A stretch of 34,701 nt of DNA, taken from the NCBI GenBank assembly GCA_000768855.1, contig JRAN01000010.1, positions 1-34,701 of the forward strand, written 5' to 3'. The notes beneath the pieces were generated by a model. That model did no database searches and was not told the origin of the DNA. It worked only from the letters and a program-made list of their open reading frames with translations. This DNA comes from Porphyromonadaceae bacterium COT-184 OH4590 (GTDB lineage: Bacteria > Bacteroidota > Bacteroidia > Bacteroidales > Paludibacteraceae). Positions 7,409 through 16,920 of the stretch are shown piece after piece; position 1 is the stretch's first letter; every line of letters begins with the position of its first letter. The translations under genes and the position numbers were made by a program.

Positions 7409-9293
7409 TTTTAAATACAGAAGTTTGTATATCAAAATATTTACAGTAGTTGCCGCATTAGTACTAATAGGGCAACTTGCCAATTTGCAGATAATCAAAG
7501 ACTATGGTGCTCAGGCAGACGACAATGCTTTTTTACGCAAAACAGTCTATGCAATGCGGGGACTTATATACGACCGCAACGACAAACTGTTGGTGTTCAA
7601 TCAACCTATTTATGACTTGGATATTATAGTAAAAAAGTGGGATGACCTCGAAAAACAAGGTACTCCTATTGATACAACAGAGTTGTGTGCGGTATTAGAT
7701 ATCGAAAAAGAGAGTTTTGTCGAGAAACTCAACACTCTAAAGGATAGGAGCAAAAACCCCAACTATTCTTCATTAATACCGCAGAAATTTATAACTCAAC
7801 TTACACCCGAAGATGCTGCTGTATTGCAAGAAGTTATATGGAAGTTTCCTGGTATTTCGCTTGTCAGTCGTACTATGCGACAATATACCACTCCTTATGC
7901 CGCTCATGCTATAGGCTCTATAGGAGAGGTATCAAAAGCAGTTCTCAAAAAAAGAGGAGACGAGTACAAACAGGGTAACTATATTGGAGTAAGCGGAGTA
8001 GAGAAACAGTATGAGGATATTTTGAAAGGCAAAAACGGATTAGAAATATTTCTTAGAGATGTAAATGGTAGAATACAGGGCAGATACAAAGATGGTAAAG
8101 AAGATATTGCCCCCGTCGGAGGCAAAGCTCTTACTCTAAGTATAGATATAGACTTACAGGCTTACGGCGAAATGCTTATGCAAAATAAAGTTGGCAGTAT
8201 TGTTGCTATCGAACCTGCTACCGGCGAGATACTTGCTCTTGTCTCTTCGCCGAGTTACGACCTGTCAGGGCTTATCGGTAAGCAGCGTGGCGAAAATTAT
8301 GCCAAGTTGCTAAAAGACCCGTACAAACCACTTTTAGACCGCCCTATGATGGCATATTATCCTCCGGGCAGTACTTTCAAAACTGCAAATGCTCTCATCT
8401 TTGAACATCAAAAAATTATAGATGCCGATACGCGTTTTTCGTGCCATATGGGGTATGTGGTAGGTAGCTTTCGTGTAGGTTGCCACGCACACTCTTCGCC
8501 TCTCGATTTGGCGAACTCCATATCAAACTCCTGCAATGCATACTATTGTGCAGCACTGCGAAAGATGCTTGACGACCCCAAATATGGTAATATTAAGAAT
8601 GCTTTCAATGAGTGGAAAAGAGACATAGTTTCGTTGGGATTCGGGTATAAGCTTGGAGTAGATTTTCCTAACGAAAATCGTGGGTTTATCCCCAATACCG
8701 ATACTTACGACCGAATACACGGCAAAGACAGATGGAGAAGTCTTAATGTTGTTTCTATATCGATAGGACAAGGAGAAATACTATCCACGCCTATTCAGCT
8801 TGCGAACTTTTGTGCCATTATAGCCAATCGTGGCTACTGGATACGTCCGCACGTATTGAAAAAAATCGAAGGAATGCCTTTAGATACCGCATATACCAAT
8901 AGAAGATACTCCACAATAGAACCACAATATTTTGAACCTATAATAAAAGGTATGGAGTGGGCTGTTAATGGCGGAGGCAGTGGTTCTATCGCTCGTATAG
9001 CAAAACTCGACAGCATAATAATCTGTGGCAAAACAGGTACCGCCGAAAATCCTCACGGGGAGAATCACTCTATATTTATTGCTTTTGCCCCCAAAGACAA
9101 TCCTAAGATAGCTATGGCAATAGTAGTCGAAAACTCGGGATATGGAGCCACTTGGGCTGCTCCTATTGTATCGCTTATGATAGAAAAGTACCTTACAGGC
9201 AAAATATCCGAAAAAAGACAATGGCTCGAAGACCGTATGAGAAAAGCCAACTTAATGCCTTATATCAGAGAAAATGCAAAAATAGAACAGTAG
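7398..9293 (+). CDS. mrdA: Penicillin-binding protein 2 (elongation transpeptidase)
   Basis: A 631-residue class B PBP that cross-links peptidoglycan in lateral wall growth. It has one N-terminal membrane anchor (about 12-32), then the dimerisation/pedestal domain with YAMRGLIYDRNDKLLVFNQP and GVSGVEKQYEDILKGKNGLE. The transpeptidase domain contains all three signature motifs: S325-T-F-K328 (catalytic serine), S378-C-N380 and K545-T-G-T548. VGSIVAIEPATGEILALVSS marks the start of that domain. Length is normal for the family. The partner glycosyltransferase RodA usually follows directly in this phylum, but here the operon ends and a bidirectional terminator follows. Confidence 0.95.
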   Translation: MRDNFKYRSLYIKIFTVVAALVLIGQLANLQIIKDYGAQADDNAFLRKTVYAMRGLIYDRNDKLLVFNQPIYDLDIIVKKWDDLEKQGTPIDTTELCAVLDIEKESFVEKLNTLKDRSKNPNYSSLIPQKFITQLTPEDAAVLQEVIWKFPGISLVSRTMRQYTTPYAAHAIGSIGEVSKAVLKKRGDEYKQGNYIGVSGVEKQYEDILKGKNGLEIFLRDVNGRIQGRYKDGKEDIAPVGGKALTLSIDIDLQAYGEMLMQNKVGSIVAIEPATGEILALVSSPSYDLSGLIGKQRGENYAKLLKDPYKPLLDRPMMAYYPPGSTFKTANALIFEHQKIIDADTRFSCHMGYVVGSFRVGCHAHSSPLDLANSISNSCNAYYCAALRKMLDDPKYGNIKNAFNEWKRDIVSLGFGYKLGVDFPNENRGFIPNTDTYDRIHGKDRWRSLNVVSISIGQGEILSTPIQLANFCAIIANRGYWIRPHVLKKIEGMPLDTAYTNRRYSTIEPQYFEPIIKGMEWAVNGGGSGSIARIAKLDSIIICGKTGTAENPHGENHSIFIAFAPKDNPKIAMAIVVENSGYGATWAAPIVSLMIEKYLTGKISEKRQWLEDRMRKANLMPYIRENAKIEQ

Positions 9294-9422
9294 TTGAATT
9301 TTGAAAATTTCCGTAAAGGCTTTTTTCTTGTCTCTGAGCAAATTGTTGTATTAGATACTTGAAATTATGTTATGACTTCAATGATGTCAATAGCGTTTGG
9401 TTTAACTCCGAGATAAAAACAA

Positions 9423-9455
9423 AAAGGCTGTCGTTCACGAGCACCGACAGCCTTT
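9423..9455. terminator. Bidirectional terminator between mrdA and the lipoprotein gene
   Basis: An 11-bp perfect stem, AAAGGCTGTCG (9423-9433) with CGACAGCCTTT (9445-9455), encloses an 11-nt loop. It is flanked by T-rich sequence on the plus side and by a run of A (T on the minus strand) on the other, so it can stop transcription from both convergent genes. The rest of 9294-9473 shows no gene. Confidence 0.85.
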
Positions 9456-9473
9456 CTTTATTACATTTACCTT

Positions 9474-10895
9474 TTATTTAATCGGCAAAAATGAGCCTTC
9501 TACATACTCAAACTTACCTTGACTCACTACTTTGTACTGTATAGTATGCGTATTTGTAGTAATGGGAGTACCTTGGTATATGGGCATATTGATGGTATAT
9601 ATCACCTCTACTCCATCTACAGGTACAGCCTCAGGGTGCTTCTTTTCCAACATACCGTTTAGCTCTTTGATAAGGTTTTTAGTCATTTGTTTAGTTACCT
9701 CGTCATTGCTCATATCTTTGTATGCGTTTTTGATAGCTTCTATTGTCGATTTCGATGTCTGCTCACGAGCTTTTTCGGCACGCATATCTATATTATTATA
9801 ATATGCAGACATACCTCCGTAATAGTCATTGTTGCCATAAGAGGTAACATATCCTTGCCCCTTGGCAGTACATCCGGCAGGCTGGTCTATATTTTCCCAA
9901 ACCCAATCCACAGCAGCCTGATAGTAAGCTTTGATATTGGCATCGTTGCGGATAGGCGACAGGTTGATAGTAACCGATGGATTATACACCCATTTGTTGT
10001 TGGTTTTTACAAATTGGCTTGTAACAGTGGTAATAGCTGTCGATTTAGCCCAAGAGCTGCCATCGTAGGTGTACTCTTCTGCCTTGATGTAAGTATTAGA
10101 TGACGACACATAAAACTTATACACTACACACACCTTTTGGTCGGCTGCTGCATATGCGAATTTGTCTTTTAGGAATGTGGGCAGATAGCTGTCGGCTTGA
10201 GTTCCCGAAAAGTTGTCGTACCTGATACCCATAGGGACATAGTCGTTTTTCTGCATCACATATACCAATCTATTCTTGTATTCTGTCCACTTAGTACCAT
10301 TGTATTTGAATAGGTTAGCTCGCATTTCGTTGGTAGTACCCACACGGAAATTGTATGTAGTATGTATTATTGTATCTTGTTTGGCATCGGGCAATCTACC
10401 TTTTAGAATCTTGCTCATATTATTGTTTATCTGAGTTTGATTCTCAAAATAGTTAATGTTCGATGAAGTGTTATAAACCGTATCGTAGTCGTTGTTATTG
10501 AGAGCGATAATGCCAACTCTATTGAGAGTATCGAGATATTCGGGCATCGAACCCATAACATTGTACATCAGTCTGATTGCCGAATTATTGTCAAGTGTAG
10601 GGAACTTGGCTGCAAGCAAAGCAGGAGCATACTTTTCCGCACTTATAGCTTTGCTAAAAGCTTTTTGTGTCTCTACAAGTTTTAGTTGGTCTGCTACTCC
10701 GTCGGTGTTAGCCATAGCTTTATTTGTGCTGTTGGTAGCAACAGTTTTATAGTCGGCATCCGTCATAGTGTAGTCTATCATCTGTATGTCTTTTGGGACA
10801 TTATCATTGTAGTTGGGGAAATGCTTCCCGTTGTAATCGCAAGAGGTTATCAAAAACACAGTTGCTATCAATACAATATTTACTATTTTTTTCAT
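9474..10895 (-). CDS. Unrecognised lipoprotein paired with the TonB-dependent receptor
   Basis: A 473-residue predicted lipoprotein. The signal (MKKIVNIVLIATVFLITSC) ends in a lipobox with Cys19, so outer-membrane attachment is likely. The mature part begins with a polar segment (DYNGKHFPNYNDNVPKDIQM), has alpha-helical stretches around residues 60-110, and later has a repeat-like beta section (FRVGTTNEMRANLFKYNGTK, VVYKFYVSSSNTYIKAEEYT). It is not SusD-like as far as I can see, and I recognise no named domain. It starts 24 nt after the receptor gene's stop on the same strand, so the two form an operon. A role as surface partner of that receptor (substrate capture or processing) is inference from context only. 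Confidence 0.75.
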   Translation of the reverse strand: MKKIVNIVLIATVFLITSCDYNGKHFPNYNDNVPKDIQMIDYTMTDADYKTVATNSTNKAMANTDGVADQLKLVETQKAFSKAISAEKYAPALLAAKFPTLDNNSAIRLMYNVMGSMPEYLDTLNRVGIIALNNNDYDTVYNTSSNINYFENQTQINNNMSKILKGRLPDAKQDTIIHTTYNFRVGTTNEMRANLFKYNGTKWTEYKNRLVYVMQKNDYVPMGIRYDNFSGTQADSYLPTFLKDKFAYAAADQKVCVVYKFYVSSSNTYIKAEEYTYDGSSWAKSTAITTVTSQFVKTNNKWVYNPSVTINLSPIRNDANIKAYYQAAVDWVWENIDQPAGCTAKGQGYVTSYGNNDYYGGMSAYYNNIDMRAEKAREQTSKSTIEAIKNAYKDMSNDEVTKQMTKNLIKELNGMLEKKHPEAVPVDGVEVIYTINMPIYQGTPITTNTHTIQYKVVSQGKFEYVEGSFLPIK

Positions 10896-10919
10896 ATAGA
10901 TTTTTTGTTTTTTTATTGA

Positions 10920-13652
10920 TTAAAAATTGATTCTAAGACGTGCTGTCCAAGTTCTACCAAAACCGTAGAATACTCTTGCAGTCTGCCATCTGCCGTCGCC
11001 ACCATCGGTAGCATCGGCTACATATATTTGATTGAATAGATTTTGGCAAGTACCCGATATGGTGGCATCGTTTCCTATAAGCTTGAATCTGTAACTTGCG
11101 TTGAGATTGACTACAGCCGAGCCCGGTACCTCCCAAGGCTGAGCAAAGTCATAAGGCTTGTTAACAATCAGGTTATTGTAATCAACATTATAGTCGGCAA
11201 ATAGTCGGCTCATACCGTTGAGATTCATACCTATTCTAAGGTCTTTTATAGGCTTAAGGGTAATACCGAGGTCGTAAGTGGTTTGAGCTGAGCCACCTAC
11301 TTTGATACCTTTGAGGTTGAGTTGTGAAAAAGCGTGGTCTTCACCACCAATCTGTTTGGCTATCTCACCTGTGGTCAAATTAGCAAGAGGTTGCCCTTGA
11401 CTATTGTAGTAGTAACCAATAGGATTGCTATCCCACTGCCAATCGCCGAACGATAACATACCTGTGAGTTCGAGCCATCGAGTAGGGGTTGCTTTTAGTT
11501 CTACTTCGATACCCATGTGGCGAGCATTTACCCCTTCCATATTGATAGTAGCTCTATCCGAAATCATTGTACCTGTTCCATTCTCCTGATAGCTATAATC
11601 CAAAGAGCGTGCCATTGTCTTGTTTAGCCATTTGGTAAAATATCCGTTTACTGTAGCCGAAAAATACTTCCAGCGGAAACCGTAACCAAGCTCAGCCGAG
11701 AATATGTTTTCGTTGATAGCTTTAGGGTTTACTTCGTTAGAAGTTGTTGATTGTAAAAAGGCTCCTCCCGAAAAATATGGTGCTCTGCTTATATAACCGA
11801 CATTGGCAAAAACGTTGTGATTTGAGTTGATGTTATAGTTTGCACCACCTTTGATAGTGTAACCTATAAAGTGGAGTGTCTCCGAACGGGCGTGTTCGGC
11901 ATCGTAGTAGAAACGGTCGTAACGCCAGTACGAAGTGTTCGACAATGAGCCTGCTACAAATACATTTAGGTTGCGGTTGAGGAAACTGCCTTCTGCTTGT
12001 GCAAAGGCACCCTCCTGCATTACATATCCGTCATAATCGCGATATACGACATCTCCTACTTTTAGCTTTTGCATTTTCCAATTGGGGTCGGCTGCAGCGG
12101 CATTGTTGGCTGCTTTTACGTTTCTACGCGATGATTCGTCGATAAAATACTCACCTCCGTAAAGATCAATCAACTCGTTGGTATGCAATCCTTTGTAATA
12201 ACGAAAATCGATACCCCCATAGAAGTCGATATTGCGTGCCAAAGGTGTGGTATAGGTAGATACCAATCCCACCCAGTTGTGGTGATTTTTGCTTTTACTC
12301 ATTGCCATAAGCGAACCTGTGGCGCTTTGAGAGTTTATCTCCTCTATTTTGTCGTAAGCGAAAGTGCCATCAGGGTTACGGAATGTGTTGTTTAACAGTC
12401 CGTTGGTTGTACCATACCAATTGCTGTTGCCGTACGTGGGTTCCACGCCGGGCAGATTATATCCTCCGCGTCCGCTGTATCCGTTACCGCGTCCGATAGA
12501 GGCATAAACCACTGTCGATAGATTTCTGCGATTGCCCATATCCCAGTTCCAATTCAACGAAATCTGCGGCTTGTGATACTCGTTAAACGACGACGACTTG
12601 CGTTGTCCGTTGGAGTCAAAACCATAAGTAGGATTGAATTTATAAGGACTGTTGCCCTTCATATAACCGCCGACACGTTGCCACTCGGCTATAGTAAGCT
12701 GGTCGTATGAACTGCGTTGATAGTGCGATTGTGGAGCTCCGAATACAGTAAACGATAGCGAATGGTCATCATTGATTATCTTCGAGATATTAAGGAAATA
12801 GTTCCAACCGTTGAACGAAGTACCTTGAATGTAGCCATTGCCCCAAGTACGCGAACCGAGTATAGTAAAAGCCCAACCATTGTCTAACATACCCGATGAG
12901 ATATTAAACAATATCTTGTTGTATCCATCGTTACCAAGAGCGTATTGTACCGAGCCTCCTTTTTTAGCTTCGTGAGCTTTTGTAATAATATTTATCGAAC
13001 CACCTACCGATGGTGCCGATACCTTGGAAGCACCGAGACCACGTTGTGTCTGCATTGTGCGAGTAACGTCGGCAAGACCCGCCCAGTTGCTCCAATATAC
13101 TCCGCCCCATTCCATATCGTTGACAGGTACACCGTTAATCATCACTGCGATATTAGCCGATTTGAAGCCACGCATGTGAATTTTAGAGTCGCCGTATCCG
13201 CCGCCGCTTTTGGTGGTATAGACACCCGGAGTTGATTTTAATACCTCAGGAAATTCGGCATTACCAAGCTTTTCATCGATAGTCTCAAAAGTGATATTAG
13301 ACACAGCCACAGGAGTTTTTCGCTGTATCGCTACTTGTGAGGTAACGGTAACGTCTTTTAGTTCTATAGATGTAGATTTCATTTTTACATCTGCAGCCTT
13401 ACTTGCCTCAACTATTTTGGTTTCGTATCCGATATATGAAAATATCAGCGATTGACTTTCGTTTACCGATAACGAATACTCTCCGTTAAGACCTGTTTGT
13501 GTTCCATTAAGAGTACCTTCTATCTGAACGGATACTCCTATAAGCGGTTCGTCTGTTTCGGCATCGTACACAAACCCTTTGACAGTGTTTTGAGCTACTG
13601 AAAATGCCGAGTATAACGAAAACATTAATAGTAATACAAATACTTTCTTCAT
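10920..13652 (-). CDS. TonB-dependent outer-membrane receptor with carboxypeptidase-regulatory domain
   Basis: A 910-residue outer-membrane transporter of the Bacteroidota type. From MKKVFVLLLMFSLYSAFSVA comes a cleavable signal. Then residues about 25-110 form a CarboxypepD_reg-like domain (GFVYDAETDEPLIGVSVQIE, YIGYETKIVEA). Residues about 125-240 form the plug, with HMRGFKSANIAVMINGVPVN and SVGGSINIITKA. The remaining ~650 residues form the beta barrel, ending RIN-F as required for outer-membrane insertion. An in-frame ATG 42 codons upstream exists but lies beyond the promoter. A TonB-linked import role is known for the family; the cargo is unknown. No SusD gene, sigma factor or enzyme accompanies it, only the lipoprotein downstream. 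Confidence 0.92.
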   Translation of the reverse strand: MKKVFVLLLMFSLYSAFSVAQNTVKGFVYDAETDEPLIGVSVQIEGTLNGTQTGLNGEYSLSVNESQSLIFSYIGYETKIVEASKAADVKMKSTSIELKDVTVTSQVAIQRKTPVAVSNITFETIDEKLGNAEFPEVLKSTPGVYTTKSGGGYGDSKIHMRGFKSANIAVMINGVPVNDMEWGGVYWSNWAGLADVTRTMQTQRGLGASKVSAPSVGGSINIITKAHEAKKGGSVQYALGNDGYNKILFNISSGMLDNGWAFTILGSRTWGNGYIQGTSFNGWNYFLNISKIINDDHSLSFTVFGAPQSHYQRSSYDQLTIAEWQRVGGYMKGNSPYKFNPTYGFDSNGQRKSSSFNEYHKPQISLNWNWDMGNRRNLSTVVYASIGRGNGYSGRGGYNLPGVEPTYGNSNWYGTTNGLLNNTFRNPDGTFAYDKIEEINSQSATGSLMAMSKSKNHHNWVGLVSTYTTPLARNIDFYGGIDFRYYKGLHTNELIDLYGGEYFIDESSRRNVKAANNAAAADPNWKMQKLKVGDVVYRDYDGYVMQEGAFAQAEGSFLNRNLNVFVAGSLSNTSYWRYDRFYYDAEHARSETLHFIGYTIKGGANYNINSNHNVFANVGYISRAPYFSGGAFLQSTTSNEVNPKAINENIFSAELGYGFRWKYFSATVNGYFTKWLNKTMARSLDYSYQENGTGTMISDRATINMEGVNARHMGIEVELKATPTRWLELTGMLSFGDWQWDSNPIGYYYNSQGQPLANLTTGEIAKQIGGEDHAFSQLNLKGIKVGGSAQTTYDLGITLKPIKDLRIGMNLNGMSRLFADYNVDYNNLIVNKPYDFAQPWEVPGSAVVNLNASYRFKLIGNDATISGTCQNLFNQIYVADATDGGDGRWQTARVFYGFGRTWTARLRINF

Positions 13653-13694
13653 AAATTGCATAATTATTGGTAATAATTTAAAATAATTAAAAAG

Positions 13695-13726
13695 CAAAAT
13701 TAGTAAAATAAATGTTACTTTTGCAA
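13695..13726 (-). promoter_or_regulatory. Promoter of the receptor-lipoprotein operon
   Basis: The minus strand reads TTG (13726-13724), a 21-bp gap, then TAATTTTG (13702-13695). The start near 13688 leaves a short leader before the ATG at 13652 (or 13661). The -33 region overlaps the -7 box of the divergent permease gene. Confidence 0.55.
13716..13723 (+). promoter_or_regulatory. Promoter -7 box of the MFS permease gene
   Basis: TACTTTTG followed by CA fits TAnnTTTG. Transcription from about 13730 makes the ATG at 13765 the natural start. The box lies inside the receptor promoter on the other strand. Confidence 0.55.
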
Positions 13727-13764
13727 GGATTTTGTTAGTGTTTTTCTTTTGTAATAAAAACTTA

Positions 13765-15045
13765 ATGAAGAAACTCAATTCTCCTTGGGCATGGATACCC
13801 TCTTTGTATTTTACCGAAGGTATTCCTTATGTGATAGTGATGACTGTTTCGGTAATTATGTACAAGCGTTTTGGTTTGTCGAATACCGAAATAGCCTTTT
13901 ATACGGGTTGGCTCTATTTACCTTGGGTAATCAAACCCTTTTGGAGCCCTTTTGTCGATTTGCTCAAGACAAAACGGTGGTGGATAGTCTCAATGCAGTT
14001 GCTTATTGGTGCAGGGCTTGCCGGAGTGGCTTTTGTTTTGCCTACTCCTTTTTATATTCAAGCGTCGCTTGCTCTATTTTGGCTTGTGTCATTTAGCTCT
14101 GCTACTCATGATATTGCGGCAGACGGTTTTTATATGTTGGCTATCAACGATAAGGAGCAGTCGTTTTTTGTCGGGATACGAAGTACTTTCTATCGATTTG
14201 CCACAATTTTCGGACAAGGCATATTGGTAATTTTTGCCGGATTTCTTGAAAAAAAAACAGGCAATATCCCTTATGCTTGGAGTATAACTATGTTTGTTGT
14301 TTCAGGTCTATTTGTGGCTATGTTTTGTTATCACCGGTTTGTTTTGCCAAAATCTGATGATGACGAAAACGCATTAAAAATTAAGCATAAAGAAACGATA
14401 AAAGAGTTTGGCAAGATATTTGTGGCATTTTTTTTGAAAAAAAACATAGGATTGGCTATTGCCTTTATGCTGCTTTACCGGCTTGCCGAAGCTATGCTGG
14501 TAAAACTTGCCTCGCCCTTCCTGCTCGACCCCCGTACCGACGGCGGACTTGGACTTAGTACCGAACAGGTAGGAGTGGTCTATGGCACAGTTGGAGTTAT
14601 AGCTCTGACCGTCGGCGGAATACTCGGCGGTATAGCCATAAGCCGCAAAGGGCTGAAATATTGGATTATGCCAATGGCTTTGTCTATTACTTTACCCAAT
14701 ATGGTATATATATATCTATCACTTGCCCAACCGTCAAATATTGTACTTATAAATACGGCGGTTGCAATAGAGCAGTTTGGATATGGATTTGGCTTTACGG
14801 CATATATGATGTACCTCATTCATTTTGCCGAGGGCGAGTACAAAACATCGCACTATGCTATATGTACGGGTTTTATGGCGTTGGGAATGATGTTGCCTGG
14901 TATGGCGGCAGGCTGGATACAAACCTATTTGGGTGATTACAAAAATTTCTTTATCTTTGTAATGATTTGTACAATACCTACAATTGCTATTATTCCTTTT
15001 ATAAAGAGATATATAAAAGCAGATTACAAGAGTGATTTAAAATAA
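13765..15045 (+). CDS. MFS permease, AmpG-like
   Basis: A 426-residue inner-membrane transporter with about 12 membrane segments. The N-terminus (SPWAWIPSLYFTEGIPYVIV) and the first-loop stretch KRFGLSNTEIAFYTGWLYLP, followed by PWVIKPFWSPFVD, resemble AmpG-type muropeptide permeases. The ATHDIAADGFYMLAI sequence in segment 4-5 is a strong AmpG-family mark. Known AmpG proteins import anhydro-muropeptides for wall recycling, but related Bacteroidota permeases may carry other sugars, so the substrate is uncertain. An in-frame ATG 33 nt upstream is closer to the predicted transcript start and less likely. The gene is divergent from the TonB receptor and 42 nt upstream of lysS, with which it may be cotranscribed. 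Confidence 0.85.
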   Translation: MKKLNSPWAWIPSLYFTEGIPYVIVMTVSVIMYKRFGLSNTEIAFYTGWLYLPWVIKPFWSPFVDLLKTKRWWIVSMQLLIGAGLAGVAFVLPTPFYIQASLALFWLVSFSSATHDIAADGFYMLAINDKEQSFFVGIRSTFYRFATIFGQGILVIFAGFLEKKTGNIPYAWSITMFVVSGLFVAMFCYHRFVLPKSDDDENALKIKHKETIKEFGKIFVAFFLKKNIGLAIAFMLLYRLAEAMLVKLASPFLLDPRTDGGLGLSTEQVGVVYGTVGVIALTVGGILGGIAISRKGLKYWIMPMALSITLPNMVYIYLSLAQPSNIVLINTAVAIEQFGYGFGFTAYMMYLIHFAEGEYKTSHYAICTGFMALGMMLPGMAAGWIQTYLGDYKNFFIFVMICTIPTIAIIPFIKRYIKADYKSDLK

Positions 15046-15087
15046 AAAATTAGTATAAAGAATTAAAAAACAACATTTATTTATATA

Positions 15088-16788
15088 ATGGAACATCTTT
15101 CAGAACAGGAGATTTTTAGACGCAACAGTCGCGAACAGCTGCAAAAAATGGGTGTCGACCCATATCCTGCGGCATTGTATCCGACCAATGCTTTTTCGGT
15201 TGATATAAAGGCGGAATTTGATGATAATCTTACCCCACACAGAGAGGTGTGTATAGCGGGACGTATTATGAGCCGCCGTATTATGGGAAAAGCCTCTTTT
15301 GTGGAGTTGCAAGATTCGAAAGGACGCATTCAAATATATATATCGAGAGACGATATAGACACAGAGGCTCAGCCCGAAATGTATAATGTCGTTTTCAAAA
15401 AGTTGCTCGATATAGGAGACTTTATCGGAATCAAAGGTTTTGTTTTTCGTACGCAGATGGGCGAAATATCGGTGCACGTAAAAGAGATGACCGTGCTCAG
15501 CAAAACTATACGTCCGCTTCCGATAGTAAAATACAAAGACAATATGACTTATGATGCCTTTGATGACCCCGAACAGCGTTATCGCCAACGTTATGTAGAT
15601 TTGGTTGTCAATGAAGGGATAAAAGATATATTTCTGAAACGAACAAAAATATATCAATCTATGCGTGAATATTTCAATTCTCGAAATTATATCGAAGTCG
15701 AAACTCCTATATTGCAGCCTATCCCGGGAGGAGCTGCGGCACGTCCTTTTATCACACATCACAACGCATTGGACATTCCGCTCTATCTGCGTATTGCCAA
15801 CGAATTGTACCTGAAACGTCTCATTGTAGGAGGGTTTGAGGGAGTTTATGAGTTCTCCAAAAACTTCAGAAACGAAGGAATGGACCGCACTCATAATCCC
15901 GAATTTACGGCAATGGAAATATATGTAGCATACAAAGACTACAATTGGATGATGGAATTTACCGAAAAGATGATTGAGAAAATATGTCTTGATGTAAACG
16001 GTACAACAGAACTGAAAATAGGCGACAATACAATATCCTTCAAAACACCTTTTAAGAGGGTAACTATGCTTGATGCCATCAAAGAGCATACAGGGTATGA
16101 CCTTAAAGGTAAAACGGAAGAAGAGATTCGGCTGATTGCACAAAAGCTTAATATCGAAGTAGATGATACTATGGGCAAGGGAAAACTTATAGACGAAATT
16201 TTTGGCGAAAAGTGCGAAGCTTCTTATATCCAACCGACATTTATAACCGACTATCCCATTGAGATGTCGCCGTTATGCAAACGCCATCGCAACAATCCCG
16301 AACTAACCGAACGCTTCGAACTTATGGTAAACGGTAAGGAACTTGCAAATGCGTACAGCGAATTGAACGACCCCATAGACCAACTCGAAAGGTTTCAGGA
16401 ACAATTACGTTTGTCCGAAAAAGGAGATGATGAGGCAATGTTTATAGATATGGACTTTGTGCGGGCTCTCGAATACGGTATGCCGCCTACATCGGGTATG
16501 GGAATAGGAATGGACAGACTTGTAATGCTGATGACAGGGCAAATGGCTATACAGGAAGTGTTGTTGTTCCCACAGATGAAGCCCGAGAAAAAACAGACAG
16601 AGCTTAGCGATGATGAAAAAATTGTATTTGAGATACTCAAAAAGCAAGATAAGATTCTACTCGACGACCTGAAAAATCAAACAGGTTTTTCAAACAAAAA
16701 ATGGGACAAAGCCATCAAAGGGCTTACCGGCAAAAAAGTGGCTTCGGTGGAGAGAGAAGCCGATATTTTAACGGTGAAGTTGGTGTAA
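15088..16788 (+). CDS. lysS: Lysine--tRNA ligase, class II
   Basis: A 566-residue cytoplasmic aminoacyl-tRNA synthetase that charges tRNA-Lys. An N-terminal OB-fold anticodon-binding domain (about 50-150, [20 protein letters not shown]) precedes the class II catalytic core. The core has motif 2 ([20 protein letters not shown], near residue 260) and motif 3 ([14 protein letters not shown], near 470). [20 protein letters not shown] and [15 protein letters not shown] are also family-specific. A ~70-residue C-terminal extension after motif 3 ([20 protein letters not shown] and a lysine-rich end) is typical of Bacteroidales enzymes. gpsA and pgi, frequent downstream partners in Bacteroides, are not present; a hairpin and a convergent gene follow. 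Confidence 0.97.
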   Translation: MEHLSEQEIFRRNSREQLQKMGVDPYPAALYPTNAFSVDIKAEFDDNLTPHREVCIAGRIMSRRIMGKASFVELQDSKGRIQIYISRDDIDTEAQPEMYNVVFKKLLDIGDFIGIKGFVFRTQMGEISVHVKEMTVLSKTIRPLPIVKYKDNMTYDAFDDPEQRYRQRYVDLVVNEGIKDIFLKRTKIYQSMREYFNSRNYIEVETPILQPIPGGAAARPFITHHNALDIPLYLRIANELYLKRLIVGGFEGVYEFSKNFRNEGMDRTHNPEFTAMEIYVAYKDYNWMMEFTEKMIEKICLDVNGTTELKIGDNTISFKTPFKRVTMLDAIKEHTGYDLKGKTEEEIRLIAQKLNIEVDDTMGKGKLIDEIFGEKCEASYIQPTFITDYPIEMSPLCKRHRNNPELTERFELMVNGKELANAYSELNDPIDQLERFQEQLRLSEKGDDEAMFIDMDFVRALEYGMPPTSGMGIGMDRLVMLMTGQMAIQEVLLFPQMKPEKKQTELSDDEKIVFEILKKQDKILLDDLKNQTGFSNKKWDKAIKGLTGKKVASVEREADILTVKLV

Positions 16789-16861
16789 TGTAAAAGGAAA
16801 TGTTTTTTTCGACTTATCTTAAAAATCCACTGCATCAACTCAAAAAACTAATAGCTTTTTG

Positions 16862-16901
16862 AACCCAGATTCCGTATTAGAAAAAATGCGAAATCTGGGT
16901 T
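16862..16901. terminator. Hairpin between convergent lysS and ricT-like genes
   Basis: AACCCAGATT (16862-16871) pairs with AATCTGGGTT (16892-16901). After one C/A mismatch the stem continues with CGTATT/AATGCG (16873-16878 with 16885-16890), leaving a 6-nt loop. The U-tract on either side is weak (TTTG on plus, TTC then A-run on minus), so strength as a terminator is uncertain, but the position between two gene ends supports it. Confidence 0.65.
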
Positions 16902-16920
16902 TGTAGCAACGTAAGTTGAA

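Noticed and set aside
9294-9422. A small gene after mrdA
   Set aside because: No frame has a plausible start, length or composition; only the terminator at 9423-9455 is convincing.
13653-13778. Upstream start for the TonB receptor adding 42 residues
   Set aside because: It lies upstream of the predicted promoter and precedes a normal signal peptide start at 13652.
15100-16233. A 377-codon open frame antisense to lysS
   Set aside because: lysS is certain on the other strand; the antisense frame is rich in Phe, Cys and Tyr with no recognisable domain and has no promoter or start context.
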